In this document: positions 56,991 to 64,000 of the stretch, in pieces
Layout: each line of letters opens with the position of its first letter
Position numbering within the stretch: the stretch's first letter is position 1
Origin: Erwinia pyri
Lineage (GTDB): Bacteria > Pseudomonadota > Gammaproteobacteria > Enterobacterales > Enterobacteriaceae
NCBI RefSeq assembly: GCF_030758455.1
Contig: NZ_CP132353.1
Coordinates: 3,348,001-3,412,000, forward strand
DNA: 64,000 nucleotides
Reading direction: 5' to 3'
Position numbers and translations under genes: made by a program
The notes under the pieces: model-generated
Seen by the model: only the letters and a program-made list of their open reading frames with translations
The model's database searches: none
Told to the model about the DNA's origin: nothing

Positions 56991-57863
56991 ATGAGTCAGG
57001 CTTTGCAAAACCTGTTAAATCTGTTGAATCTGGAAAAGCTGGAAGAGGGGCTGTTCCGCGGCCAGAGCGAAGACCTGGGATTGCGCCAGGTGTTTGGTGG
57101 TCAGGTGGTCGGTCAGGCGCTCTGTGCGGCAAAACAGACCGTGCCAGCGGACCGGATCATTCACTCTTTTCACAGCTATTTTTTACGTCCCGGCGACAGT
57201 CAGAAAGCGATTATCTATGATGTGGAAACGCTGCGTGACGGACAAAGCTTCAGCGCCAGAAGGGTCAGCGCAGTGCAGAATGGACATCCCATCTTTTACA
57301 TGACCGCGTCATTTCAGGCGCCGGAAAGCGGATTTGAGCATCAAAAATTGATGCCGGAAGTATCCGGGCCAGATAACCTGACCAGCGAAAGCGAGATGGC
57401 CAGGCAGTTAGCCCACTTCATTCCAGAAAGAGCGCGCGAGAAGTTCCTCTCTGAAAAGCCTTTTGAGATCCGCCCGGTGAAGTTTCACAACCCGTTAAAG
57501 GGTCATGTGGATGAGCCGACCCGGCATGTCTGGATCCGTGCCAACGGCACCATGCCGGCAGATAAGCGGATCCATCAATATCTGCTGGGCTATGCCTCAG
57601 ACTTCAATTTTCTGCCGGTGGCGCTGCAGCCGCATGGTAAAGGATTCCTGGAGCCTGGTATGCAGGTCGCCACTATCGACCACTCAATGTGGTTCCACCG
57701 CCCTTTCGACCTGAATCAGTGGCTGCTCTACAGCGTGGAGAGTACCTCTGCTTCCAGCGCCAGAGGGTTTGTTCGCGGGGAGTTTTATACGCAGGATGGC
57801 ACGCTGGTTGCCTCTACCGTGCAGGAAGGAGTGATGCGCCTCCGCGAAGCGAAACAGCCATAA
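56991..57863 (+). CDS. tesB: Acyl-CoA thioesterase II TesB
   Basis: TesB hydrolyses medium and long acyl-CoAs with a double hot-dog fold. The 290-residue protein (286 in E. coli) starts [24 protein letters not shown] lies about 11 bases before. Typical blocks are [18 protein letters not shown] and [20 protein letters not shown], the latter with the catalytic Asp. Confidence 0.97.
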   Translation: MSQALQNLLNLLNLEKLEEGLFRGQSEDLGLRQVFGGQVVGQALCAAKQTVPADRIIHSFHSYFLRPGDSQKAIIYDVETLRDGQSFSARRVSAVQNGHPIFYMTASFQAPESGFEHQKLMPEVSGPDNLTSESEMARQLAHFIPERAREKFLSEKPFEIRPVKFHNPLKGHVDEPTRHVWIRANGTMPADKRIHQYLLGYASDFNFLPVALQPHGKGFLEPGMQVATIDHSMWFHRPFDLNQWLLYSVESTSASSARGFVRGEFYTQDGTLVASTVQEGVMRLREAKQP

Positions 57864-57866
57864 AAA

Positions 57867-57888
57867 AACGGCTCCCGAGGGAGCCGTT
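57867..57888. terminator. Bidirectional terminator between tesB and amtB
   Basis: AACGGCTCCC pairs with GGGAGCCGTT around a GA centre. An A7 run lies on the left and a T-rich stretch on the right, so both convergent genes can use it. Confidence 0.85.
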
Positions 57889-57915
57889 CTTCTTTATCTT
57901 CTTTCAGCCAGTCTG

Positions 57916-59205
57916 TTACTGGTTATAAGCATTCTCGCCGTGGCTGTTCACGTCCAGACCTTCACGTTCCTGATCTTCCGGAACACGCAGACCAACAATC
58001 ATATCTGCCACTTTGAAGGCGACAAAGGCAACCACGCCGGTCCAGACGATGGTGACGCCTACGCTGAACAGCTGGATCCAGACCTGATGGCCCATCGTCA
58101 CACCCTCTGCGTACCCCACGCCACCCAGTGAAGAGGAAGCGAAGACGCCGGTGAGAATACAGCCAACGATGCCGCACACGCCGTGCACGCCGAACACATC
58201 GCAAGGGTCATCAACACGCAGCCATTTCTTCAGGGTGGTCACACCCCAGATACCAGCCAGACCACCCACGATACCGATAATCAGTGCACCGCCCACGCCG
58301 ACATAGCCACAGGCTGGGGTGATAGCGACCAGACCGGCAATCACGCCAGAGCAGACGCCCAGCAGTGAAGGCTTGCCGCGCAGCGCCCACTCACCGAAGG
58401 TCCAGCTCAGCATCGCGCCTGCGGTAGCCATTACGGTGTTAATAAAGGCCAGACCAGCGATTTCGTTGGCTGCACTGGCAGAGCCAGCGTTGAAGCCAAA
58501 CCAGCCCACGTACAGGATGGCGGTGCCGGTAAAGACCATTGGCAGGTTATGGGGCTTGAAGGCTTCTTTACCGAAGCCAGCGCGTTTGCCTACCAGGTAA
58601 GCACCCACCAGTCCCGCAACAGCAGCATTGATATGTACAACAGTACCGCCAGCGAAGTCCAGCGCGCCGTCCTGAGCCAGCAGACCGCCTGACCAGACCA
58701 TGTGCGCGATAGGCAGATAAGAGAAGGTCAGCCAGATAGCCACAAAGATCAGCACGGCGGAGAAGCGAACGCGTTCAGCGATAGCCCCTACAATCAGCCC
58801 CACGGTGATACAGGCGAATGAGGCCTGGAATGAGACGTGGATATATTGATAGAAGGTACCCACCAGCGCCGTCAGCTGAATGTTTTTCAACATAGCCATG
58901 CTGAAGCCGCCAAAGAAGGCGTTACCTTCACTGAAAGCCAGCGAATAGCCATAAACCATCCATAAAACGCAGACCATAGCGAAGGTCACGGCAACCTGGG
59001 TCATCATGGAGAGAACGTTTTTAGCGCGGATTAAACCGCCGTAAAACAGGGCGATGCCTGGTAAAGTCATAAACAGCACCAGGGCGGTGCAGATCATCAT
59101 AAAGGCGTTATCGGCTTTATCAGCCACTGCGGGTGCCGCAGCCATCGCAAGCGAGGGTAATAATGCCAGGCTGGCGAGGCCGAATGTAGCAATTTTTTTA
59201 TTCAT
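57916..59205 (-). CDS. amtB: Ammonium channel AmtB
   Basis: AmtB conducts ammonium across the inner membrane and is closed by GlnK. The 429-residue precursor has a signal peptide (MNKKIATFGLASLALLPSLA) and eleven helices, with FYGGLIR, DFAGGTVVHINAAVAG (pore histidine) and HGVCGIVGCILTGVF (second pore histidine). The start at 59205 matches the E. coli N-terminus; six upstream codons are in frame. It follows glnK by 30 bp in the nitrogen-controlled glnK-amtB operon. Confidence 0.98.
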   Translation of the reverse strand: MNKKIATFGLASLALLPSLAMAAAPAVADKADNAFMMICTALVLFMTLPGIALFYGGLIRAKNVLSMMTQVAVTFAMVCVLWMVYGYSLAFSEGNAFFGGFSMAMLKNIQLTALVGTFYQYIHVSFQASFACITVGLIVGAIAERVRFSAVLIFVAIWLTFSYLPIAHMVWSGGLLAQDGALDFAGGTVVHINAAVAGLVGAYLVGKRAGFGKEAFKPHNLPMVFTGTAILYVGWFGFNAGSASAANEIAGLAFINTVMATAGAMLSWTFGEWALRGKPSLLGVCSGVIAGLVAITPACGYVGVGGALIIGIVGGLAGIWGVTTLKKWLRVDDPCDVFGVHGVCGIVGCILTGVFASSSLGGVGYAEGVTMGHQVWIQLFSVGVTIVWTGVVAFVAFKVADMIVGLRVPEDQEREGLDVNSHGENAYNQ

Positions 59206-59235
59206 TTTATCCCATCCCATCACTATTCTTAGCCC

Positions 59236-59574
59236 CTACAGCGCAGCTTCGTCCGTTTCGCCAGTGCGAATACGGATGACACGCTGCAGTTCCGCAACAA
59301 AAATCTTACCGTCACCAATTTTGCCGGTGTAGGCCGCCTTGCTGATGACATCAACCACTTCATCAAGCTGGTCATCTGCAATGGCAACGTCTATTTTTAC
59401 TTTTGGCAGGAAGTTCACGCTGTACTCAGCACCGCGATAAAGTTCTGCATGCCCCTTCTGGCGACCAAAACCTTTTACTTCGGTAACGGTAAGCCCTTGA
59501 ATACCGATAGAGGACAATGCTTCACGCACGTCTTCCAGCTTAAACGGTTTGATTACCACGGTAACCAGCTTCAT
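59236..59574 (-). CDS. glnK: Nitrogen regulatory PII protein GlnK
   Basis: GlnK signals nitrogen status and blocks AmtB when ammonium is plentiful. The 112 residues include the T-loop with the uridylylated Tyr51 (AELYRGAEYSVNF) and the C-terminal YTGKIGDGKIFV. It is first in the operon, with a sigma-54 promoter 56 bp upstream of its start. Confidence 0.99.
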   Translation of the reverse strand: MKLVTVVIKPFKLEDVREALSSIGIQGLTVTEVKGFGRQKGHAELYRGAEYSVNFLPKVKIDVAIADDQLDEVVDVISKAAYTGKIGDGKIFVAELQRVIRIRTGETDEAAL

Positions 59575-59629
59575 ACGATCCCCTCCAGGTATTGAAAATG
59601 GTTGATGCGCCCGACACGGAGGGATTAAA

Positions 59630-59644
59630 GCAAAGGCTGTGCCA
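59630..59644 (-). promoter_or_regulatory. Sigma-54 promoter of glnK-amtB
   Basis: On the minus strand TGGCAC-N5-TTGC (59644-59630) is an exact -24/-12 element. Activation by NtrC is expected. Confidence 0.9.
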
Positions 59645-59746
59645 TAAATTATAAAATGGCATTTTTCAGACGATTAGTCAGTCCGGCTCTGAGTTTCTTA
59701 CCTGCATTCTCCTCACACCAGCCAGGCCACAATGAAATCCGGGCAG

Positions 59747-59770
59747 AAAAAACGCACCATTATGGTGCGT
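59747..59770 (-). terminator. mdlB terminator carrying an NtrC-like site
   Basis: On the minus strand ACGCACCA-TAA-TGGTGCGT is followed by TTTTTT, a strong terminator 77 bp after the mdlB stop. The same stem reads GCACC-N5-GGTGC (59754-59768), which fits an NtrC enhancer site, and it lies about 110 bp upstream of the glnK sigma-54 promoter. No other terminator or enhancer was found in this gap. Confidence 0.75.
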
Positions 59771-59846
59771 TACGCTTTAATTCTGTGCAGAAGGCGGATT
59801 TGAGGGGATCTTTCGCCTGATTGTGGTGCAGCGAAGCGGTAGGAAA

Positions 59847-61610
59847 TTACGCTTCTTCGCCCGCTTCCAGCTCTTCGCCAGCCTGCTGTAACTGGTACAT
59901 CTGCCAGTAGCGGCCCTGTTTTTCCAGCAGCGCCTGGTGGCTACCCTGTTCCACAGCACATCCACGGTGCAGAACCAGAATGGTATCAGCCTCAACAATC
60001 GTGGAAAGGCGGTGGGCGATCACTACCAGCGTGGTCTGTTTACGCACGGCTTTCAGCGCTTTTTGAATCGCCTGTTCAGTACCAGAATCGATATTAGCCG
60101 TCGCCTCATCCAGGATAAGGATCTGCGGCGCAGCCACCAGTACCCGAGCCATCGCCAGCAGCTGCTTCTGGCCGACGGAGAGATTATTCCCCTGCTCGCC
60201 CAGCCGGGTATGGATGCCGTTGGCAAGGCTGCGGGCGAGTTCGGCGAGCTGCACCGTTTCCAGCGCCTGCCACACCGCCTCCTCGCTGATGTCACGGCCC
60301 AGAGTGATATTGGCGAAAAAGGTATCCGCCAGCACCACCGGGTCCTGCTGAACCATCGCCACGCCCTGACGTAACATACTGTGGCTGAGCTGGCTGAGGG
60401 GTCTGCCATCCAGAGAGATCTCGCCGTGACGTATCGGGTAGTAGCCCATCATCAGGTTGGCCAGCGTGCTTTTACCGCTGCCCGTGTGCCCCACCAGCGC
60501 AACAAAATGACGCGAGGGCACATGGAGCGAGATATCACTTAATACATTGCGCTCGTCACGATAGGCAAAGGTTAGCCCTTTGATCTCTACCTCGCCCGAG
60601 GCGAGAGGCCGGGTATCCGCACCATAATGCTGACGGGGCGCGTCGATCAATTCAAAAATTCGTTCCCCGGCAACCACCGCCTGTTGCAGCATAGACTGCT
60701 GCGTGGTGAGTTCGATCAGCGGTTCATTAAGGCGGCCCAGGTAATTGATAAAGGCATAGAGTACACCAACCTTTATGCTGCCTTCAGCCGAGAAGCCAAA
60801 CAGCATCATCAGCCCGCAAAGGATCATGGCAGAGAACAAACTCAGAAGCGGACGCAGTAAAAAGCCATCCAGCTTCAGCGTTTCCATTCTCGCCAGATAG
60901 TGTGACCGGCTCGCCTCTCCCATCCGCTCACCAAAGCGGGCCTGCTGGCGAAACTGCTGGATCACGCTCATGCCGTTAATCACTTCATTGAAGCCATTGT
61001 TAATATCAGCTAGATAGCTGCGCATCCGACGAACAATGGGGGTGCTGTAACGCTGATAGATCAGCATCACCGTCACCACCGCAGGGAAGATCGCAATCGC
61101 TACCAGCGCCATACGCCAGTCAAGGCTGAACATCGCCACCAGCATCGCGCCAATCAACGCTGCGCTGCGTAAAACTGTCGCCACCACTGTGACATAAAGA
61201 TCGCGGACCACTTCAGTATCATTGGTGACGCGCGAGATAATCTGCCCTACTGGCTGAGTATCAAAAGCGCTTAACGGCTGGCGCAGCGCGGCATCCATCA
61301 CGTCCATTCGCAGCTGCTGAACCACGCCCACCGCCGCCTGGTTAAACAGTAACGCCTGCCAGTAGTGCAGCGAAGCCGCCAGGATTTGCAACAGAATGAA
61401 GCTGACCGCCAGCCCTGCTGCCAGCCCCAGCGGCATGCGGTGTTTAGCCACCATATTATCAATAAAGTAGCTGACCAGAACCGGGCCAAGCACCTCGGCC
61501 GCCGCCGCAATCCACAGCAGCAGCACGGCCAGGCCCAGGGATTTTCGCCACGGGGAACCATAGCTTAAAAGACGTTTAAGGGTGGGCCAGAGTTGGGTCA
61601 TTTTAGCCAT
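59847..61610 (-). CDS. mdlB: ABC transporter MdlB (multidrug-like half transporter)
   Basis: MdlB and MdlA form a heterodimeric ABC exporter. The 587-residue protein starts [15 protein letters not shown], with AGGGGG upstream; 41 earlier in-frame codons lie within mdlA and were excluded. Six helices (about 20-300) are followed by the ATPase domain with Walker [10 protein letters not shown], signature LSVGQKQ and Walker [13 protein letters not shown]. It overlaps mdlA by 8 bp. The substrate is unknown. Confidence 0.95.
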   Translation of the reverse strand: MAKMTQLWPTLKRLLSYGSPWRKSLGLAVLLLWIAAAAEVLGPVLVSYFIDNMVAKHRMPLGLAAGLAVSFILLQILAASLHYWQALLFNQAAVGVVQQLRMDVMDAALRQPLSAFDTQPVGQIISRVTNDTEVVRDLYVTVVATVLRSAALIGAMLVAMFSLDWRMALVAIAIFPAVVTVMLIYQRYSTPIVRRMRSYLADINNGFNEVINGMSVIQQFRQQARFGERMGEASRSHYLARMETLKLDGFLLRPLLSLFSAMILCGLMMLFGFSAEGSIKVGVLYAFINYLGRLNEPLIELTTQQSMLQQAVVAGERIFELIDAPRQHYGADTRPLASGEVEIKGLTFAYRDERNVLSDISLHVPSRHFVALVGHTGSGKSTLANLMMGYYPIRHGEISLDGRPLSQLSHSMLRQGVAMVQQDPVVLADTFFANITLGRDISEEAVWQALETVQLAELARSLANGIHTRLGEQGNNLSVGQKQLLAMARVLVAAPQILILDEATANIDSGTEQAIQKALKAVRKQTTLVVIAHRLSTIVEADTILVLHRGCAVEQGSHQALLEKQGRYWQMYQLQQAGEELEAGEEA

Positions 61611-63372
61611 GAGGGACCCCCTTTTCGCTCTCTTCATCATCCAGTGCCGCTTCAAGCTGCTGATAGCGGTACATATCCTGATACCATCCTGGCGCAGCCG
61701 CCAGCTGCTCATGCTGCCCTCGCTGTGCCACACCGCCTTTTTGCATCACCAGGATTTCGCTGGCTTCCGTCAGGGCAGATAAACGGTGCGCGCTTATGAT
61801 TACTGTTCTTCCCTGCCCCCAGCGCCGGAGATTATGCAGGATCAGATGCTCTGTCCGCCCGTCTACAGCGGAAAGCGCATCGTCCAGAATCAGGATTTCG
61901 GCATCCAGCAACAGCGCACGCGCAATGGAGATACGCTGCTTCTGTCCGCCAGAGAGCATCACGCCCCGCTCCCCCACTTCCGTTTCGTAACCTTCAGGCA
62001 GGCGGAGAATATCGTCATGCACGTTTGCCAGCCTGGCCGCCTCTTCAATATCACTCTGCTTAGCGCTGGGCCGCCCCAGCGCGATATTATTGGCAATCGT
62101 ATCGGAGAAGAGAAAAGGTGTCTGGCTCACTACCGCCAGCCGGCTGCGCCAGCTGTCCAGGCGAAGCTGCGTCAGCGGAATATTGTGATAGCGAATATCC
62201 CCCTGATCAATATCGAAATGGCGCTGGATCAGGCTCAGCAGCGTGCTCTTTCCGGAGCCTGTTGGCCCGCAAAGGCCGAGCATCTGGCCCGGCTTCAGGC
62301 TGACGTTAACGTGGCGAAGGGAAGGATGCTGAGCGCCAGGATAACAGAATTCCCGGATAGCGATCTGCATCGCCCCGCGCTCTTCAGGCAGCACTTTGGT
62401 GCCATCCTCTACCGCAGGCGCTTCAGAGAGCAGAGAGCGGATCCGGCTCCAGGCTGCGCTGCCGCGTTCGACAATGTTAAACATCCAGGCCAACGCCAGC
62501 ATTGGCCAGATCATCAGGCCAAGGTACATTACAAAGCTGGTCAGCTGGCCCAGCGTCATCTGATCGTGCCAGACCAGCCAGCTGCCGCCGCCAATCGCCA
62601 GCAGGTTTGACATGCCAATAGCGATATAGATAGTGGGATCGAAACGGGCATCCACTCTGGCCACCCGCAGATTTTTTTTGCCGGTATCTTTGGCAATGCT
62701 GGCGAACTGGCCCGACTGATGATCTTCCAGACCAAAGGCTTTAATCATGCGGATGCTGGTCAGGCTCTCCTGAGTCTGATCGTTCAGAGAGGAGAAAGCC
62801 GCCTGGGCAACCTTGAAGCGGCTGTGCAGCTGGTCGCCATAACGTTTGATAACCAGCGCCATAATGGGCATCGGCAGCAGCGCCAGCAGGGTTAACTGCC
62901 AGCTGATCTGCGTACTCATAACAAACAGCACAACCAGCCCCATCACCAGCGAATCCACCAGCGTCAGCACGCCCTCTCCAGCGGCAAAAACCACGCGGTC
63001 AACATCGTTGGTCGCGCGCGCTATCAGGTCGCCAGTGCGGTGACGAAGGTAAAATTCGGGGTGCTGGCGGCTGAGCTGACGATAGAAATCCTGCCGCAGC
63101 TCTACCGCAAGCTGATAGGAGGCGCCGAACAGCAGTACGCGCCAGACGTAACGCAGCAGATAGACCACCACTGCTGTCAGCAGCATCACGCCAACCCACA
63201 TCATCAGCTGCGAGGTGCTCATTTGCTGCCGGGAAAAGCCGTCAACGATCGTACCCACCACTTTTGGCGGCACCAGTTGTAAAACAGCGATGACGATTAA
63301 CAGGAGAACCGCCCCAAGGTAGCGGCGCCACTCGCGAATAAAATACCAGCTTAATTGGCTAAACAGTCGCAC
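61603..63372 (-). CDS. mdlA: ABC transporter MdlA (multidrug-like half transporter)
   Basis: The 589-residue half transporter (590 in E. coli) starts at a [23 protein letters not shown]. Six helices precede an ATPase domain with Walker [10 protein letters not shown], signature LSGGQKQR and Walker [14 protein letters not shown]. In this subunit the residue after Walker B is Asp instead of the catalytic Glu, suggesting a degenerate ATP site paired with the canonical one of MdlB. It follows decR by 48 bp. Confidence 0.96.
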   Translation of the reverse strand: MRLFSQLSWYFIREWRRYLGAVLLLIVIAVLQLVPPKVVGTIVDGFSRQQMSTSQLMMWVGVMLLTAVVVYLLRYVWRVLLFGASYQLAVELRQDFYRQLSRQHPEFYLRHRTGDLIARATNDVDRVVFAAGEGVLTLVDSLVMGLVVLFVMSTQISWQLTLLALLPMPIMALVIKRYGDQLHSRFKVAQAAFSSLNDQTQESLTSIRMIKAFGLEDHQSGQFASIAKDTGKKNLRVARVDARFDPTIYIAIGMSNLLAIGGGSWLVWHDQMTLGQLTSFVMYLGLMIWPMLALAWMFNIVERGSAAWSRIRSLLSEAPAVEDGTKVLPEERGAMQIAIREFCYPGAQHPSLRHVNVSLKPGQMLGLCGPTGSGKSTLLSLIQRHFDIDQGDIRYHNIPLTQLRLDSWRSRLAVVSQTPFLFSDTIANNIALGRPSAKQSDIEEAARLANVHDDILRLPEGYETEVGERGVMLSGGQKQRISIARALLLDAEILILDDALSAVDGRTEHLILHNLRRWGQGRTVIISAHRLSALTEASEILVMQKGGVAQRGQHEQLAAAPGWYQDMYRYQQLEAALDDEESEKGVPHG

Positions 63373-63420
63373 TGAAAACGTCCCGGTTATGATTGAGCAA
63401 GGTCAAAGCAGGCGTCCACC

Positions 63421-63879
63421 TCATTTCAACGGCAGCGCAGTGGTGTACTTTATCTCTTCCATCGCAAAGCTCGAAGTGACATCCAGTAAACCTGGAACTC
63501 CGTTCACTAAACGTTTATAGAAAGCATCATAAGTTTTCATGTCTGCGACCTGAAGGCGCAGCAGATAATCATATTCTCCCGCCATGCGGTAACAGCCCAT
63601 CACTTCCGGCATTGCCTGCACCACCTCAACGAACTGCTGATACCAGCTGCTGCTGTGCTGTTGAGTTTTGATCAGCATAAAGGCCGTGAGTGACAGATCA
63701 AGTTTATCGGCGTCCAGCAGCGCAACACGGGCGCGAATATAGCCCTCATCCTCCAGCCTTTTCAACCGTTTCCAGCAGGGGGTGGTGGTCAGGTGTACCG
63801 CATCTGCCAGCGCCTGAAGTGACAGGGTGCAATCCTGCTGCAGCAATGCCAGCAGTTTCAGGTCTGTTTTATCTGTCAT
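63421..63879 (-). CDS. decR: Lrp/AsnC-family regulator DecR
   Basis: DecR (YbaO) activates a cysteine-detoxifying system in E. coli. The 152-residue protein has the N-terminal helix-turn-helix ([20 protein letters not shown]) and the RAM ligand domain with [11 protein letters not shown]. It starts [18 protein letters not shown] gene starting at the right edge of the window is divergent from it and may be its target. Confidence 0.96.
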   Translation of the reverse strand: MTDKTDLKLLALLQQDCTLSLQALADAVHLTTTPCWKRLKRLEDEGYIRARVALLDADKLDLSLTAFMLIKTQQHSSSWYQQFVEVVQAMPEVMGCYRMAGEYDYLLRLQVADMKTYDAFYKRLVNGVPGLLDVTSSFAMEEIKYTTALPLK

Positions 63880-63891
63880 TACCGCCTCCGG

Positions 63892-63906
63892 GAGAAAATT
63901 ATTCTC
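63892..63906. promoter_or_regulatory. Candidate DecR operator
   Basis: GAGAA-N5-TTCTC with an AT-only centre is a 15-bp dyad 13 bp upstream of decR in the divergent gap. Its form (symmetric arms, AT-rich middle) fits Lrp-family sites. Confidence 0.4.
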
Positions 63907-63992
63907 TTATCCAGCCATTTTACAGGAAAGAGAGTAAGCCTTTTTTCCGATTAATGCCGTACTCTTAACCAAATTGTTTCGGGGAAAGTACC

Positions 63993-64000
63993 ATGTCAGA
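63993..64000 (+). CDS. Start of an unidentified gene divergent from decR
   Basis: An ATG at 63993 with GGGGAAAG 5 bases upstream begins Met-Ser and runs off the window. Its product cannot be named. Being divergent from decR, it is a candidate target, perhaps in cysteine metabolism, which is only a guess. Confidence 0.35.

Noticed and set aside
61786..62610. 274-codon open frame antisense to mdlA
   Set aside because: Shadow of the mdlA reading frame without a ribosome-binding site or recognisable domain.

Overview
The window is a chromosomal segment of a gamma-proteobacterium of the order Enterobacterales, most likely family Erwiniaceae (Erwinia/Pantoea type). The backbone runs in the same order as the purEK to mdlAB/decR part of the Escherichia coli chromosome (ybcJ, cysS, ppiB, lpxH, purEK, ybbAP/tesA, cnoX, qmcA, cueR/copA, ybaP, ybaK, ushA, fsr, ybaL, gsk, hemH, adk, htpG, recR, ybaB, dnaX, apt, ybaN, priC, rsmS, acrRAB, tomB-hha, ffs, atl, ybaY, tesB, amtB-glnK, mdlAB, decR). 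The family guess rests on an EsaI/EsaR-like quorum-sensing pair and on a gene set that looks like the 6-thioguanine (ycf) locus of Erwinia amylovora. No rRNA, tRNA, CRISPR array, prophage or insertion sequence was seen; the one stable RNA gene is ffs (4.5S RNA).

Accessory blocks sit in the gaps of this backbone. (1) 327-3001: a glucose/maltose-type PTS IICB gene and a MalI-like LacI-family regulator behind two overlapping palindromic operators. (2) 4689-5723: two unrecognised genes, one with three membrane segments, between cysS and ppiB. (3) 9008-10810: a large nested inverted repeat and a lux-box-like palindrome, then a LuxR-type receptor and a LuxI-type synthase that converge and overlap by 42 bp. 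(4) 17858-20189: an orphan solute-binding-protein-like gene without signal peptide, divergent from a GntR-like regulator. (5) 24834-26223: a PACE-type efflux protein with a divergent LysR regulator. (6) 34543-38550: a tightly overlapped operon of PP-loop ATPase, NUDIX hydrolase, a short PLP-type (class V aminotransferase-like) enzyme and an EamA exporter, with a divergent LysR regulator. (7) 51024-54104: a zinc-starvation island with two Zur-type palindromes, the zinc-free ribosomal protein paralogues L31B and L36B, and a zinc ABC importer headed by an undescribed 41-codon membrane ORF.

Block 6 is the most interesting part. The PLP-type protein keeps the Asp-x-x-His...Lys spacing of cysteine desulfurases. 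Paired with a PP-loop ATPase it makes the two-part sulfur-transfer machine expected for a thioamide antimetabolite, with the EamA protein as exporter. The operon also carries a structured leader and a hairpin with a U-tract between its first and second genes.

Regulation readable from the sequence includes a PurR box at purE, a 19-bp-spacer CueR promoter at copA, a sigma-32 promoter at htpG, the 24-bp AcrR operator at acrRA, Zur boxes, a sigma-54 promoter at glnK with an NtrC-like site inside the mdlB terminator, and the complete dnaX programmed -1 frameshift signal.
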